DNA from: Desulfobaculum xiamenense
GTDB lineage: Bacteria; Desulfobacterota; Desulfovibrionia; Desulfovibrionales; Desulfovibrionaceae
Assembly (NCBI RefSeq): GCF_011927665.1
Contig: NZ_JAATJA010000001.1
Location: 1,283,019-1,347,018, forward strand
Direction: 5' to 3'
Length of the DNA stretch: 64,000 bases
A program made the translations under genes and the position numbers. The notes beneath the pieces were generated by a model. It was not told the origin of the DNA and made no database searches. It saw only the letters and a list, made by a program, of their open reading frames with translations. This document shows, one piece after another, positions 15,909 to 25,600 of the stretch. Every line of letters begins with the position of its first letter. Position 1 is the first letter of the stretch.

Positions 15909-18035
15909 GTGCTCCCTTCAAACAAAAGCAGTGTGAAACTCCCCGGAAATGGAATCGCGACGGAATTCGATTTCGATTTCATCGTCTGGGATGTTTCGCA
16001 ACTAGCGGTGTTCATTGAGGATATAGTAGGAAACGTGACACAAATCACCTCGAACTGGTCCGCAGTACTAAACGCAGACCAGGAGACGAACCCCGGGGGG
16101 ACGATCACATATCCACTTACCGGGACGCCACTTGCAAACGGGTATTTCATCACCACGCTTCGCGATATGCCCTTTACGCAGGACGTGGACCTGTCCACGT
16201 TCGACCCCACCGTGATCGAAACCGCGCTGGACATCGCGACGGCGGAACGCCAACAGCTTCAGGAGGCTGTTGGCCGCGCCGTACTCGCTAAGCCCGGGCA
16301 GACCCCAGGAAACTACCTTGAGCAGTGCGAAGCAGCACAGCTCGCAGCGGAAAACGCACAGACCGGATCCGAATCCGCTCGCGATGCGTCTGTGGTCGCA
16401 CAGGGCGCAGCTGAAGCGGCACAGACCGCCGCAGAGGCCGCCGTGGCTAACGCAGGCCTCCCGTCCATCTCCGCAGCAGACGCGGGCCGCAGTCTCGTGG
16501 TCAAACCCGACGGCTCTGGGTATACGTTGTTCGACATGCTGCCCTGCTTCAACGTCACGAACTACGGGGCTGTCGGCGACGGCGTGACAGATGATACAGC
16601 GGCGGTGCAAGCAGCCCTCAACGCAGCTCACGCCGCTGGGGGCGGAACGGTCTATGTTCCGAATGGAACATTCGGACTGACCGGGCAACTCGAAATCTAC
16701 GACAACACCACGCTTCTCGGGTCCGGTTGGGGGTCGGTGCTTAAGGCCATCGCCGTGTACGATTACGTGATCCACCCGGCTCTAAACGGGATGCTTCACA
16801 ACGGAGGGCTTCTGTCCGCGCTCAACTATGACATACACGTCGAGAATATATGTTTCGACGGCGGATCAAACGGGAATGTTCAAAATGGAATTTGGTACGA
16901 TGAGGTCCGTCGGGCGTCTGTACGTGGGGTACAAATCCGCAATATCGGGGCCACCGGGGGAAATGCATGTATCGTTGCCGCGATGTCCGATGCAATAATC
17001 AGCGGCTGCTTGATTACCTCCAGCTTCGGACTTGTGAGCGGCATGTGGATCACCAACTCAAAAGGGCACGACGTTGTAGTCAGCGGGAATATCGTCCACG
17101 GATGCCATTGTGGTATTTTCACCGATGACGGCGTGTATCGTCTTTCGATCACCGGAAACATTGTCACGTCATGCCGCGCCAGCGGAATTTCAATGATTGA
17201 CGCCAATGATATTGTTATTTCTGGGAATATGATACGCGAATCAGCAGGGCACGGGATTGAATTCTCATGCGGAACACCGACCCGTTTCGGCGGAGTAATC
17301 TCCGGAAACAATGTACATGGCGTGGGAAGTCACGGTATCCGTTGTTACAAAACTACCGACATTACGGTATCTGGCAACATCCTCACCAGTGTGGCAGCTA
17401 CACATTCTTGCATTGAGCTGCACACGACACAACATGCCGCAGTATCAGGGAACCAGTGTAGATCAGGTGTATATGGCATTCAGCTCGTTGACGCCGCATA
17501 TACGAAACTCGGTGACGATAACGCGTGTTTCGAAAATACCTCTGGGTCAATTAACTTTATCGGGAGCACCACCAGAGCCACGCGACCGCAGGCATTTCAG
17601 CTTTGGATCAAGAACGATGGTGGAACTATCAAGCACGCGCTCGGGGCGGCCGGATCTCCAGCGATCAATGCGGAAGGATTCGTTGAGCGCATCAATGGTG
17701 CCATTAATACACTACAAGTAACACCAATTGGAGCGGATTCTACGACTCCGTTTGCATACGGCGGGAAAATTGCAAATGATCACGCGAAATTTATTTTTGA
17801 CATAAAGGCTTCAACACTTCCACAGTCAATGTGCGTGACGTGTATTCCGTTGTACAATACGACCGGTGTAGCAATCACAGTAAACACCATTATTGCAGCC
17901 GAAAACGTCAATGGTGTGCAAAAAAATCGCTTGAAACTGGGCTTTGCTAATGCTGCGTCCGGGGCAGGGGTGTCTCTGTCTACGATCCCCATAGGATCGG
18001 AAATCAGAGTACTCATTACGGGGGATTTCGAATGA
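15909..18035 (+). CDS. Phage tailspike / tail fibre with pectate-lyase-type beta-helix
   Basis: This 708-aa protein starts from a GTG at 15909. Residues about 1–115 form an N-terminal adaptor of the podophage tail-fibre type (FDFDFIVWDVSQLAVFIED). An Ala/Glu-rich helical linker follows (about 130–190). A pectate-lyase superfamily entry motif, NYGAVGDGVTDDTAAVQAAL, starts at about 219. A run of beta-helix coils (repeats of the type ISGNIV..C...GI) extends to about 550, followed by a C-terminal domain. This is the architecture of a polysaccharide-degrading or -binding receptor spike. The gene looks intact although the rest of the phage is gone. Confidence 0.8.
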   Translation: MLPSNKSSVKLPGNGIATEFDFDFIVWDVSQLAVFIEDIVGNVTQITSNWSAVLNADQETNPGGTITYPLTGTPLANGYFITTLRDMPFTQDVDLSTFDPTVIETALDIATAERQQLQEAVGRAVLAKPGQTPGNYLEQCEAAQLAAENAQTGSESARDASVVAQGAAEAAQTAAEAAVANAGLPSISAADAGRSLVVKPDGSGYTLFDMLPCFNVTNYGAVGDGVTDDTAAVQAALNAAHAAGGGTVYVPNGTFGLTGQLEIYDNTTLLGSGWGSVLKAIAVYDYVIHPALNGMLHNGGLLSALNYDIHVENICFDGGSNGNVQNGIWYDEVRRASVRGVQIRNIGATGGNACIVAAMSDAIISGCLITSSFGLVSGMWITNSKGHDVVVSGNIVHGCHCGIFTDDGVYRLSITGNIVTSCRASGISMIDANDIVISGNMIRESAGHGIEFSCGTPTRFGGVISGNNVHGVGSHGIRCYKTTDITVSGNILTSVAATHSCIELHTTQHAAVSGNQCRSGVYGIQLVDAAYTKLGDDNACFENTSGSINFIGSTTRATRPQAFQLWIKNDGGTIKHALGAAGSPAINAEGFVERINGAINTLQVTPIGADSTTPFAYGGKIANDHAKFIFDIKASTLPQSMCVTCIPLYNTTGVAITVNTIIAAENVNGVQKNRLKLGFANAASGAGVSLSTIPIGSEIRVLITGDFE

Positions 18036-18127
18036 TGAAGATAGAACTCATCCACGTCGAGAAAAATCCGGAGCACGGCACGTTCGGCGGACTTCGGATC
18101 AATGACAGCCCATCTGCGCACCCTTGA
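18032..18127 (+). pseudogene. Truncated DUF5675-like phage protein
   Basis: An ATG overlapping the tailspike stop opens 31 codons reading MMKIELIHVEKNPEHGTFGG, the typical start of the DUF5675 family often found next to phage tail genes. After a probable 1-base slip near 18110 the next frame reads TLEPPDRDYAPT, the expected continuation, until the att C arm. The gene is therefore broken by a frameshift and then by the att junction. Confidence 0.55.
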
Positions 18128-18171
18128 GCCGCCGGACCGCGACTACGCGCCCACATGCCCAGTATCCCCTA

Positions 18172-18321
18172 GGCCCGGTACGTGAACCGGCGGATAACCA
18201 ATGTTTCAAGGTGGTCAAACCAACGCATCATACTTTGGGAGCACGATTCCGGGGGGCGAATCCCTTCGTCCCGACCACAAGAAATCGAACGGGTCGCGAG
18301 CTTTGCTCGCGACCCGTTTTT
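18172..18321 (+). repeat. tRNA-Pro-like att copy C with terminator
   Basis: The left arm (18172–18245) matches the left arm of copy B. The T-arm/acceptor part (about 18240–18277, CCA at 18275–18277) resembles A and B but is altered: the T-loop lacks the TTC. The terminator stem (18289–18300 with 18306–18317) is conserved with a different loop. This is probably the oldest or a heterologous attachment site. Confidence 0.7.
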
Positions 18322-18401
18322 CCGTTTGCGCCATGTGATTATCGATAAGCCACAAACCTGTCCGAAGGATGGAGACCACCTCTCGTTAACATGTCACAGC
18401 C

Positions 18402-20270
18402 TCATCTTATAATCCGTACGAGATTGAGCTCTTCAAGTGTAGAGTCCAAAGGATTCTTATCAAAGTGCTCAAGTTCGACTGCGACGAGACGTAACGTCTT
18501 TGGCGCGACATCAATATTGATCGTTATCAACGACGGAATTGGCGTTGGGAGATAAAGTGCTTTAAAATTAGCAACATTCTGTTTTACATCGTAACACAGA
18601 CACGGCAAACAAGAATTAAATGTCGCAAAAACAGTGACAGTATCATGCGCACCATCTGGTGAGGTGAACGTCAGTCGCGGCACATAATATCCTACCGCGT
18701 AGGAGAATGCATTCACCGCAAATTTTGTATACTGTTCATGCTTATTAACAATAAAGTCCTCAGTGAAAAACGTTTGTCCATAGAGTAATGCAGGAAGAAT
18801 AGCGTCTGTTTGCCCATGGAAATGATGCAAGACATGCGGTGGTGAGACCCCACGAACCCCACAGGCGTCGTCAACCAGCACCTTATCAGAAGAAAACTGA
18901 GAGAGATCTAAGTATGGGCGTGCGATCTTTTTGCTTGGTTTCAGTTGAAAGGCCGTTTCGACGGGGACTCGCCAGACATATCCCGGCGCATTGAAGGTCA
19001 TGAATCCTTGTACGATCACGAAGCACGCAATCGTGGCTGTAACAATCCGCGATACAGATGGCGGTGTGTAGTCGTACAGAATATTTGTGGACGCCCCCAA
19101 AATGAGCACTATAAGGGTCGAGAATATAGCGAGAGTGTGGTTTCCCCATTCATGAAAAGTATTGACCATAAACAGCCCGACGAAAAACACAAGCGTTATG
19201 GAGAGCGACCGTGGCATAGCCTTTGGCGAGCAAAATTGCTTTGGTGCGCGGATTACTGCAGCAATCGAGAGGAAAAGCAATGGGTAGACAGGTATCGGAG
19301 TATGCCAGATCAGCCGGAGTATCCATTGGAACTCTCTGAGGACACTCCAGTTGACGTGTATCAATGGAGCACCAGCCTTCGGATTGCTTAACCACGGGAA
19401 TTCGATGAACAGGTGCGATCCCGCGAGACTAACGACGTTGCGGTACGATCGCTCGTCATCAAGACCGAGATATGATCCAAATAGAATGCGCGACTTGACT
19501 TCAGAAAAATCAGAGTTCCACTGTTGCGGGTTGGTCGCGTACAGGACTAGTGACGATAGGGTCACAAGCACCATCGTGTATATCAAAACCCGCTTGATGC
19601 TTTTTGTCTCTAGATAAAACATAACTGTTCTAGCAAAAATCATAGCATAAGCGTAGCTCGTAGAGCCTAACATCAATCCTATAAACAACACCTCGCCACA
19701 GACTGACTTTACCGATGTCTCGCGAGTATCAATGTACAACACATACAACAGCATAATCATTATCATAAAATTATATGTGTTAACTGCGCGAGAATAAGCA
19801 ATCGATATCGGATCACACGCAAGAATAAATGCAACAAAAATGGCGACACTTTGGTGCCGCCCTCGGCCAAGTATTTTATAGACAAGATACACTGAGATTG
19901 TTGAGAACAGTACCGAAAGGAGGCGCAATGTTTGCAGTTCACTTCCGGTAAAATTATGGGGGATCCTCATGTCTATCCCAAAAATCATACCCCATAAGAT
20001 GTAAATATATTTGAACAGTAGCCCGTGATACATCCAATCGACCTGAAGCCATGATTCACTGAATAACTCCCCGCTTCCCAGTAGGTTTGCGATGCCGAAT
20101 AAAGAATCGAGATCAAAAGTCTCGTCACTAAGATATGGCTGGCGTATATAAGCAAATCGAAACCAAAAGGCCAAAACAACGACAAGCGCTACAGCGATAC
20201 GCATAAAAATTGCTTTGTGCGCATCATGAAAGTGTACGATTCGCAAAACGAGGAGTTCAGCCTTTGACAT
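18402..20270 (-). CDS. GT-C type membrane glycosyltransferase (PMT/ArnT-like)
   Basis: This 622-aa protein has a first membrane helix at about 22–38 followed by a loop containing Asp49-Glu50 (PYLSDETFD), the acidic pair expected in the first extracytoplasmic loop of GT-C enzymes. About ten further hydrophobic segments extend to residue ~430. A soluble C-terminal domain of roughly 190 residues follows. Such enzymes use polyprenyl-phosphate sugars outside the cytoplasmic membrane, consistent with the polysaccharide locus to the right. The gene stands alone, is AT-richer than the core, and ends close to att copy C. Confidence 0.65.
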   Translation of the reverse strand: MSKAELLVLRIVHFHDAHKAIFMRIAVALVVVLAFWFRFAYIRQPYLSDETFDLDSLFGIANLLGSGELFSESWLQVDWMYHGLLFKYIYILWGMIFGIDMRIPHNFTGSELQTLRLLSVLFSTISVYLVYKILGRGRHQSVAIFVAFILACDPISIAYSRAVNTYNFMIMIMLLYVLYIDTRETSVKSVCGEVLFIGLMLGSTSYAYAMIFARTVMFYLETKSIKRVLIYTMVLVTLSSLVLYATNPQQWNSDFSEVKSRILFGSYLGLDDERSYRNVVSLAGSHLFIEFPWLSNPKAGAPLIHVNWSVLREFQWILRLIWHTPIPVYPLLFLSIAAVIRAPKQFCSPKAMPRSLSITLVFFVGLFMVNTFHEWGNHTLAIFSTLIVLILGASTNILYDYTPPSVSRIVTATIACFVIVQGFMTFNAPGYVWRVPVETAFQLKPSKKIARPYLDLSQFSSDKVLVDDACGVRGVSPPHVLHHFHGQTDAILPALLYGQTFFTEDFIVNKHEQYTKFAVNAFSYAVGYYVPRLTFTSPDGAHDTVTVFATFNSCLPCLCYDVKQNVANFKALYLPTPIPSLITINIDVAPKTLRLVAVELEHFDKNPLDSTLEELNLVRIIR

Positions 20271-20725
20271 TTACATTTCCCCATTCTTAAGCCAAACTTT
20301 CACAGTTAGCATGTGCGATTTTATCAGATCAATCTCTACATGGTGCAATCATTACAAATATATTTACCGCGCAATACGCCCAGTTACACACCTGCGCACC
20401 ACACATCCACTACATCATTAAGAGATATTTTTTACGCTCATTTAATCATATGAAGCCATTTTGTAGACGCTTAACGTCTGTACATTTAACGCTTTTTTTG
20501 ACAATCATCACCCACCATTAATTTTAGATGGGGCGACAAAACGACACCAATCGAGCAGCTAGTCGCGCGATGAATCTGTAGACACAATGCATTCCAATCA
20601 TAAAATATGGAAACGTCATCACAGAGAATGGTCCCATTATTGCTACTGAAACGAGCCTGACGCAGTCTGTAATTATAACGATTTCACTATATGCATTATT
20701 AACCCCATTCCATTTCTCTTGTCAG
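20271..20725. other. AT-rich intergenic region
   Basis: About 450 AT-rich bases lie between the membrane transferase start and an IS remnant. Several TATAAT-like segments are present by composition. I see no convincing gene or RNA. It should contain the promoter of the leftward transferase gene. Confidence 0.4.
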
Positions 20726-21609
20726 TTATTTTTTGCAACCATGCCCACCGGTAAGGAAAAGGCTCAAATCCAAAATATCGGCCGGAAGGAAATCATAGCT
20801 GACGACCTGGATTCCTCTGTCGCTGCGGACAGGAGGCCCGGCGACGGTCTTCTTCGCAAGAGTCTTGTGAAACGCCCTGATTGCCGAATGTCTTTCGAGC
20901 GAATCGCTCAAGCTCCCCCCCAGTAATGCGTGAGAACAGGTCAATGAAGACCGTGAGATCATGCCTTTTCCGGCCGATCTTGAAATAGGAGATGTCTGTA
21001 ACCAAAGCGGTGTAGGTCTGACAGCGCAACACAAGCTGCCGCGTGTGACGAGCACCCCGCGGTCGACTCTCATGCCGAAATTCGGTCTCGGCACGCAGAT
21101 CGGCAGTGATCATTGGACTGCCGACACATCCTGAATACTTTTCGTAGAGTTTAGGAATTCGATGGATAAGCCGTAGGTCGTCTCGGCGGCCCGCCGGGAC
21201 GACCTACGGCTTATCCATGCTGAATACTCGCCCTTGGAAACACTGAGGGCACGGTGCATCTCCTTCGCCGAGAAATGCGAACGGTGGCCCCTAATGGACC
21301 AGACTCTCATTTCGGCATCTTGCTGAAGATGTCCAATGCGTTTTTGAAAATATCCCGGCCAAGCTCGGCATCCTTGAGTTACTTTTCCAACTTCCAAATC
21401 CTGCGCCGCTCATTCATGATGACCTCTTTGCCCTGCCCCGGAAATGCGATGTACCCTTGGCAAGCATTTCAGGTCGTCAACGCGAGACGTAATCCACTCC
21501 TATCCCGAGGCGCTTCGCAACCTCGGACACCGCCCATCCCAATTTTCTCGACAATCCGAACAGCATCCCACTTGAATTCCGCGTCGTACCCTCTGCGATT
21601 CCGGCTCAT
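20726..21609 (-). pseudogene. Decayed IS3-family element (orfA+orfB)
   Basis: Leftward from 21609 the frame reads MSRNRRGYDAEFKWDAVRIV, a typical IS3-type OrfA start. It then shifts frame repeatedly. OrfB pieces follow, such as HFSAKEMHRALSVSKGEYSAW, GSPMITADLRAETEF and the YTALVTDISYFKI and LTVFIDLFSRIT segments of the DDE domain. Several frameshifts and stops make it inactive. A 57-bp palindrome (21163–21219) lies inside it. Confidence 0.8.
21163..21219. repeat. 57-bp near-perfect palindrome
   Basis: The 28-bp arms 21163–21190 and 21192–21219 are inverted copies with one mismatch around a single central base. It lies in the decayed IS3 orfB. The right arm fits the expected transposase coding sequence less well than the left, so one arm is probably an inverted duplication. 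Confidence 0.85.
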
Positions 21610-21837
21610 CCACATCTCCTGTGTGCTCGTCGAGATAGTGGCGTAACTCCGTGACCCCACCTCTGTAGCGGGATCAAAGCTGTTGGTGATTTCATCGGCT
21701 GGGCGTTATGTTCTAGATTTAACCTTGACCAAAGGCCTGCCGAATATTTATGTGTTTTCGGTTTGTTCGAAATGTAACTGTAGCCACGCCCCTTAAAATA
21801 CAATCACCTATACGTGCCACAAATAAAAATCCAAGTG

Positions 21838-22620
21838 CGGCGGTATGGAGGCTACGGATATCAAATGTCTCAAGGAGTTTGAGGAGGAGAATCGTAAGCT
21901 CAAGCGCATGTTCGCCAACTTCAGCCTTGAGCGCGAGGTATTGAAGGACATCATCGCAAAAAAACTCTGAGGCCAGCCTAGAAGCAGGAGATCGTCGACT
22001 ACGCTCGCGATGAGTTCGGGCTGAGCGGACCAGGGCATGCGCCATCGTGCTCATTAGCCGGACGCTGTACGCCTACGCTGCGTGACGGCACAACGTTATC
22101 GCGACGCTCATCCGGTTGGCTGACAGCTATCCCCGATACGGATTTGGCAAGCCCGTTTAGCCTGCTACGACGGCAAGGGTACCAGTGGAACCACAAACGA
22201 TTCATCGTATCGACCGTCAACTAAAGCTCCTTCTGCGCCGCAAAGGGAAGAAGCGACGATCCGCACCGCAGTCCTTGGCCGTCCCGCCACAGGCCAACTG
22301 CTGGTCCGGGGACTCATACATGACTCGCGCTCAAACGGACTGCGGTTCCGCACATTTAGCGTAGTTGCTGATTACAGCCGCGAATGCCTCGCCATTGAGG
22401 TGGACACCAGCCTCTCCGCAGCCGGACTGTGGGTTCTGGACAAGGTGGCGATGGCGTAGATTTGGATTTTATCCAGCCGGGCGAGCACACCCAAAATCGT
22501 ATGTGGAACGGTTTAACAGGACGTATCAGACTGAGGCTCTGGAAATCAATTCACCTCAGAATGTCTCTACTGTCGGATGATACTAACTTGGGGAGGTTTA
22601 TTCTGCCACCTCAAAGTCAG
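21838..22620 (+). pseudogene. Second decayed IS3-family element
   Basis: The plus strand shows an OrfA tail (KCLKEFEEENRKLKRMFANF ending in DIIAKKL and a stop). OrfB pieces follow in shifting frames: LIRLADSYPRYGFGKPV, RQLKLLLRRKGKKRRSAPQ, SRECLAIEVDTSLSAAG and SYVERFNRTYQTEALE. Stop codons interrupt it at several points. It resembles the IS2/IS407-like branch and differs from the neighbouring remnant. It ends just upstream of the giant glycosyltransferase. Confidence 0.8.
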
Positions 22621-22670
22621 GTTTCATTTTGAATGAGTTCAATCGAAACAAACATCCAGAAGAAAATTAT

Positions 22671-25600
22671 ATGAAAGATCGAAAGATTGTCCTTGATTCT
22701 CAACCACCGGAAAATCGAGAGTTTTTTTTAGGCAAGACCTTCATCAACAAGGTTGGAAGCAATGATGCATGCGTCACAACCCAGGAAGGCATCCCGTACG
22801 ACAGCAGCTTCTATTATGACCAGGCTGAAAAAAGTCTTAGATCGGCCAGAATTGTCCTTGATGTTCTCGAAGAATACCTGGCCCCCAAAAAAGTTATTGA
22901 TTTGGGCTGCGGCCTGGGAACTTGGCTTTTCCCATTCCATGAAAAGGGCATTGATGTGGTTGGCGTCGACGGGGACTCTGTTCCACAGAGCCGGCTTTAT
23001 ATCCCATCAAATAAATTTGTAAACTGGGATTTGGCTCAAGGTGCAGAAGTGCCGGTTGATGGTCCCTTCGACTTGGCAATATCCTTGGATGTGGCCGAAC
23101 ATCTTCCAGAGGACAAAGCGTCTTTTCTTGTCGATCAATTAACTAGGCTGTCCGATTGCGTCCTTTTCTGCGCGGGCATTCCCGGGCAAGGCGGTGCGGG
23201 GCATATCAATGAGCAATGGCAGTCGTATTGGAAAGAGCGATTCGCAAAAAAACAATATACTTGTTTCGATTTGATACGCCCGAAGATTTGGCAAAACGAG
23301 AAGGTGAACTATAGGTATAGGCAGGGTGCGCTCTTGTATATCAAAAAAAAGGCAGCCAAGACGATCCTTGGCGAAGACTTTGGGTCTTTCCAGCCTGAAT
23401 TCATAAATTTAGTCCATCCCGCTGGATACCAGCTTGAAGTAAAGAGGTATGCGCAGGCCGCAGAGCGATGCTCAAGCATAGAGGAAAAGCTGGTAAAGTT
23501 CGGACTCCTTGAAGAGCAGCTTAAACCGCTTGAGCAGGAAAAGCGTAGCGAAAAACTAGGCAAAGACTTGGAACAGTCCCACGTGGAACTGGAACGGTTG
23601 AATGGTCTCGCAAATCAACGCGAAGTGCACAAGCAAAAAGAAGACATAGGGAGTGTCGAGCACAGTAGCGTGGCCACGAAAAGCGAGGCTCTTTGCAAAA
23701 TCAAAGAGGTCGAAAAGAAACTCCTCAAGGTGCAGCAGGAACTGGTCAGGCAAAAGGACGAGTTTGCATCATTGGAACAGCAGTTTGTTTCAAGAATTGA
23801 AGGCTACAGGCGTCGTACGAGCCAGTTAGAACACTCTGTTTTCGACTTGCGAAAGTCGGTTTCCTATCGGATCGGCCAAGCTTTTGTGGATATTGCCATT
23901 CGCCCAATAACCGGCAGCATCAAGCTCTTTCCCCGGTTGTTCAATATCGTCTGGTCGCAGGCAACCAAGAAAAACGACACCGTGGCAAGCCGCCTGCAGC
24001 CTGAAACTATACCAATCGAAGCAAATGCTCCTGCCTCCCCCTCCCCTTACAAGTTGGACAAAAGGCCCAGACTGGTCTTCGCTATCACAACCTATAACAG
24101 ACTTGATTACCTGAAAGATTGTGTTGAATCGTTCCTTGCGACCTGCAACAAAAATTATGATTGGCTGGTCATCGTCGCCGACGACGGCTCTGATGAGTCC
24201 GTCGCGCAGTATCTCGACCAAATCGATTCGCCGTTTGACATTTATTTCATCAGAAATAAGAGACGGTATTGCGTCGGACAGACCAATACCATTTTTGCAC
24301 TTTCCCAGCTGCTGGGTTTCGATATAGGCTTCAAGGTGGATGATGATGTCTTGTTTACCCGCAAAGGGTGGGATGACCTCTACTTGAACGCAATGGAAAA
24401 GAGTAATTATCAGCATCTCTGCTATATGAACTATAATCATTTCTTGTGGAACAGGAAGCGTGAAGACCCTGACTACACAATGCCGGGAAAGGTGGCCGAT
24501 GAATCCGGAGCATGCGAGGCAATTTGCAACGCATATAAGTGTATGGGTGCATTTTTTACGTTTACACCTGACTTAATAGATAAAGTTGGGTCTTGTGACG
24601 AATCCAACTTCCCCATTCGTGGACAGTGGCACATTGATTTATCAATCAGATGCTGTAGGGCTGGATTCAATAGGTTCGATACGTTTTTTGATGCAAAGGG
24701 GAGCAACGATTACATCGAACTTCAGAACAATGTAGTTGATGATTATCGCTGCAGCATCCCGTGGAACAGCGAATACGCCAGCACCAAGGATCCAAAGGAA
24801 TTGCAGAAAAGGTATGCTCTGATAGATGACACATCGCGCGTGCACCTTCCTTTCGATCCATCCTCAGTTTTGACGCCAGTCTCAATCAACGAATTCTTCG
24901 ACAAGATATTCGTGCTCAACCTCGAACGTCGTTCCGATCGATGGACTTCTGCCATGCAACGTGCGGAACAATGCGGTATGAAAGTTGATCGATTCGATGC
25001 CGTAGACGGTAAGGAGGAGCCCTTCGTCTCTCAATGGCAGGAATACTACGACAAGGGGACGTGCCCGAGGCAAAGCGGTGTTCGGGAGATTGCGTGCAGC
25101 AAGGATTACTATCTCAATTACGAAGACGATGCCGCAAGAATCCATTTCATCGAAAAGCGAACAGGTAAGAAAGCCATATCGAGTCCTGGTGCCTGGGGAT
25201 ACCTCAAGACGATGGAGAGGATGCTCGAGCACGCGATCAAAAATGATTATGCCTCCATCCTGGTCTTGGATGATGACTTTATCTGTCACAATGACTTTCA
25301 AAAGCAGTTTACGTTATTCGCGCATCAGGTGCCCATGGACTGGCTTGTTCTAAAGCTCGGCGCCATACAGTATGAATGGGGGGAGGATTGGATCCAATTC
25401 CACAGCAAAAACGCTTATCGTTGCAACGGGTCCAGTGTGGCCTCGCATGCGGTAGGCCTTCGTCGGCCAGCATATGAAGAACTCTTGGATTATACCCGAC
25501 GACTGCTGCTCCCTTATGACGAGGGAGCTCTCCACAAACTCATGCATAATCACTCGGAGCAGTGCTTCGTAGCGTACCCCAATCTTTTCATCCAAGACGT

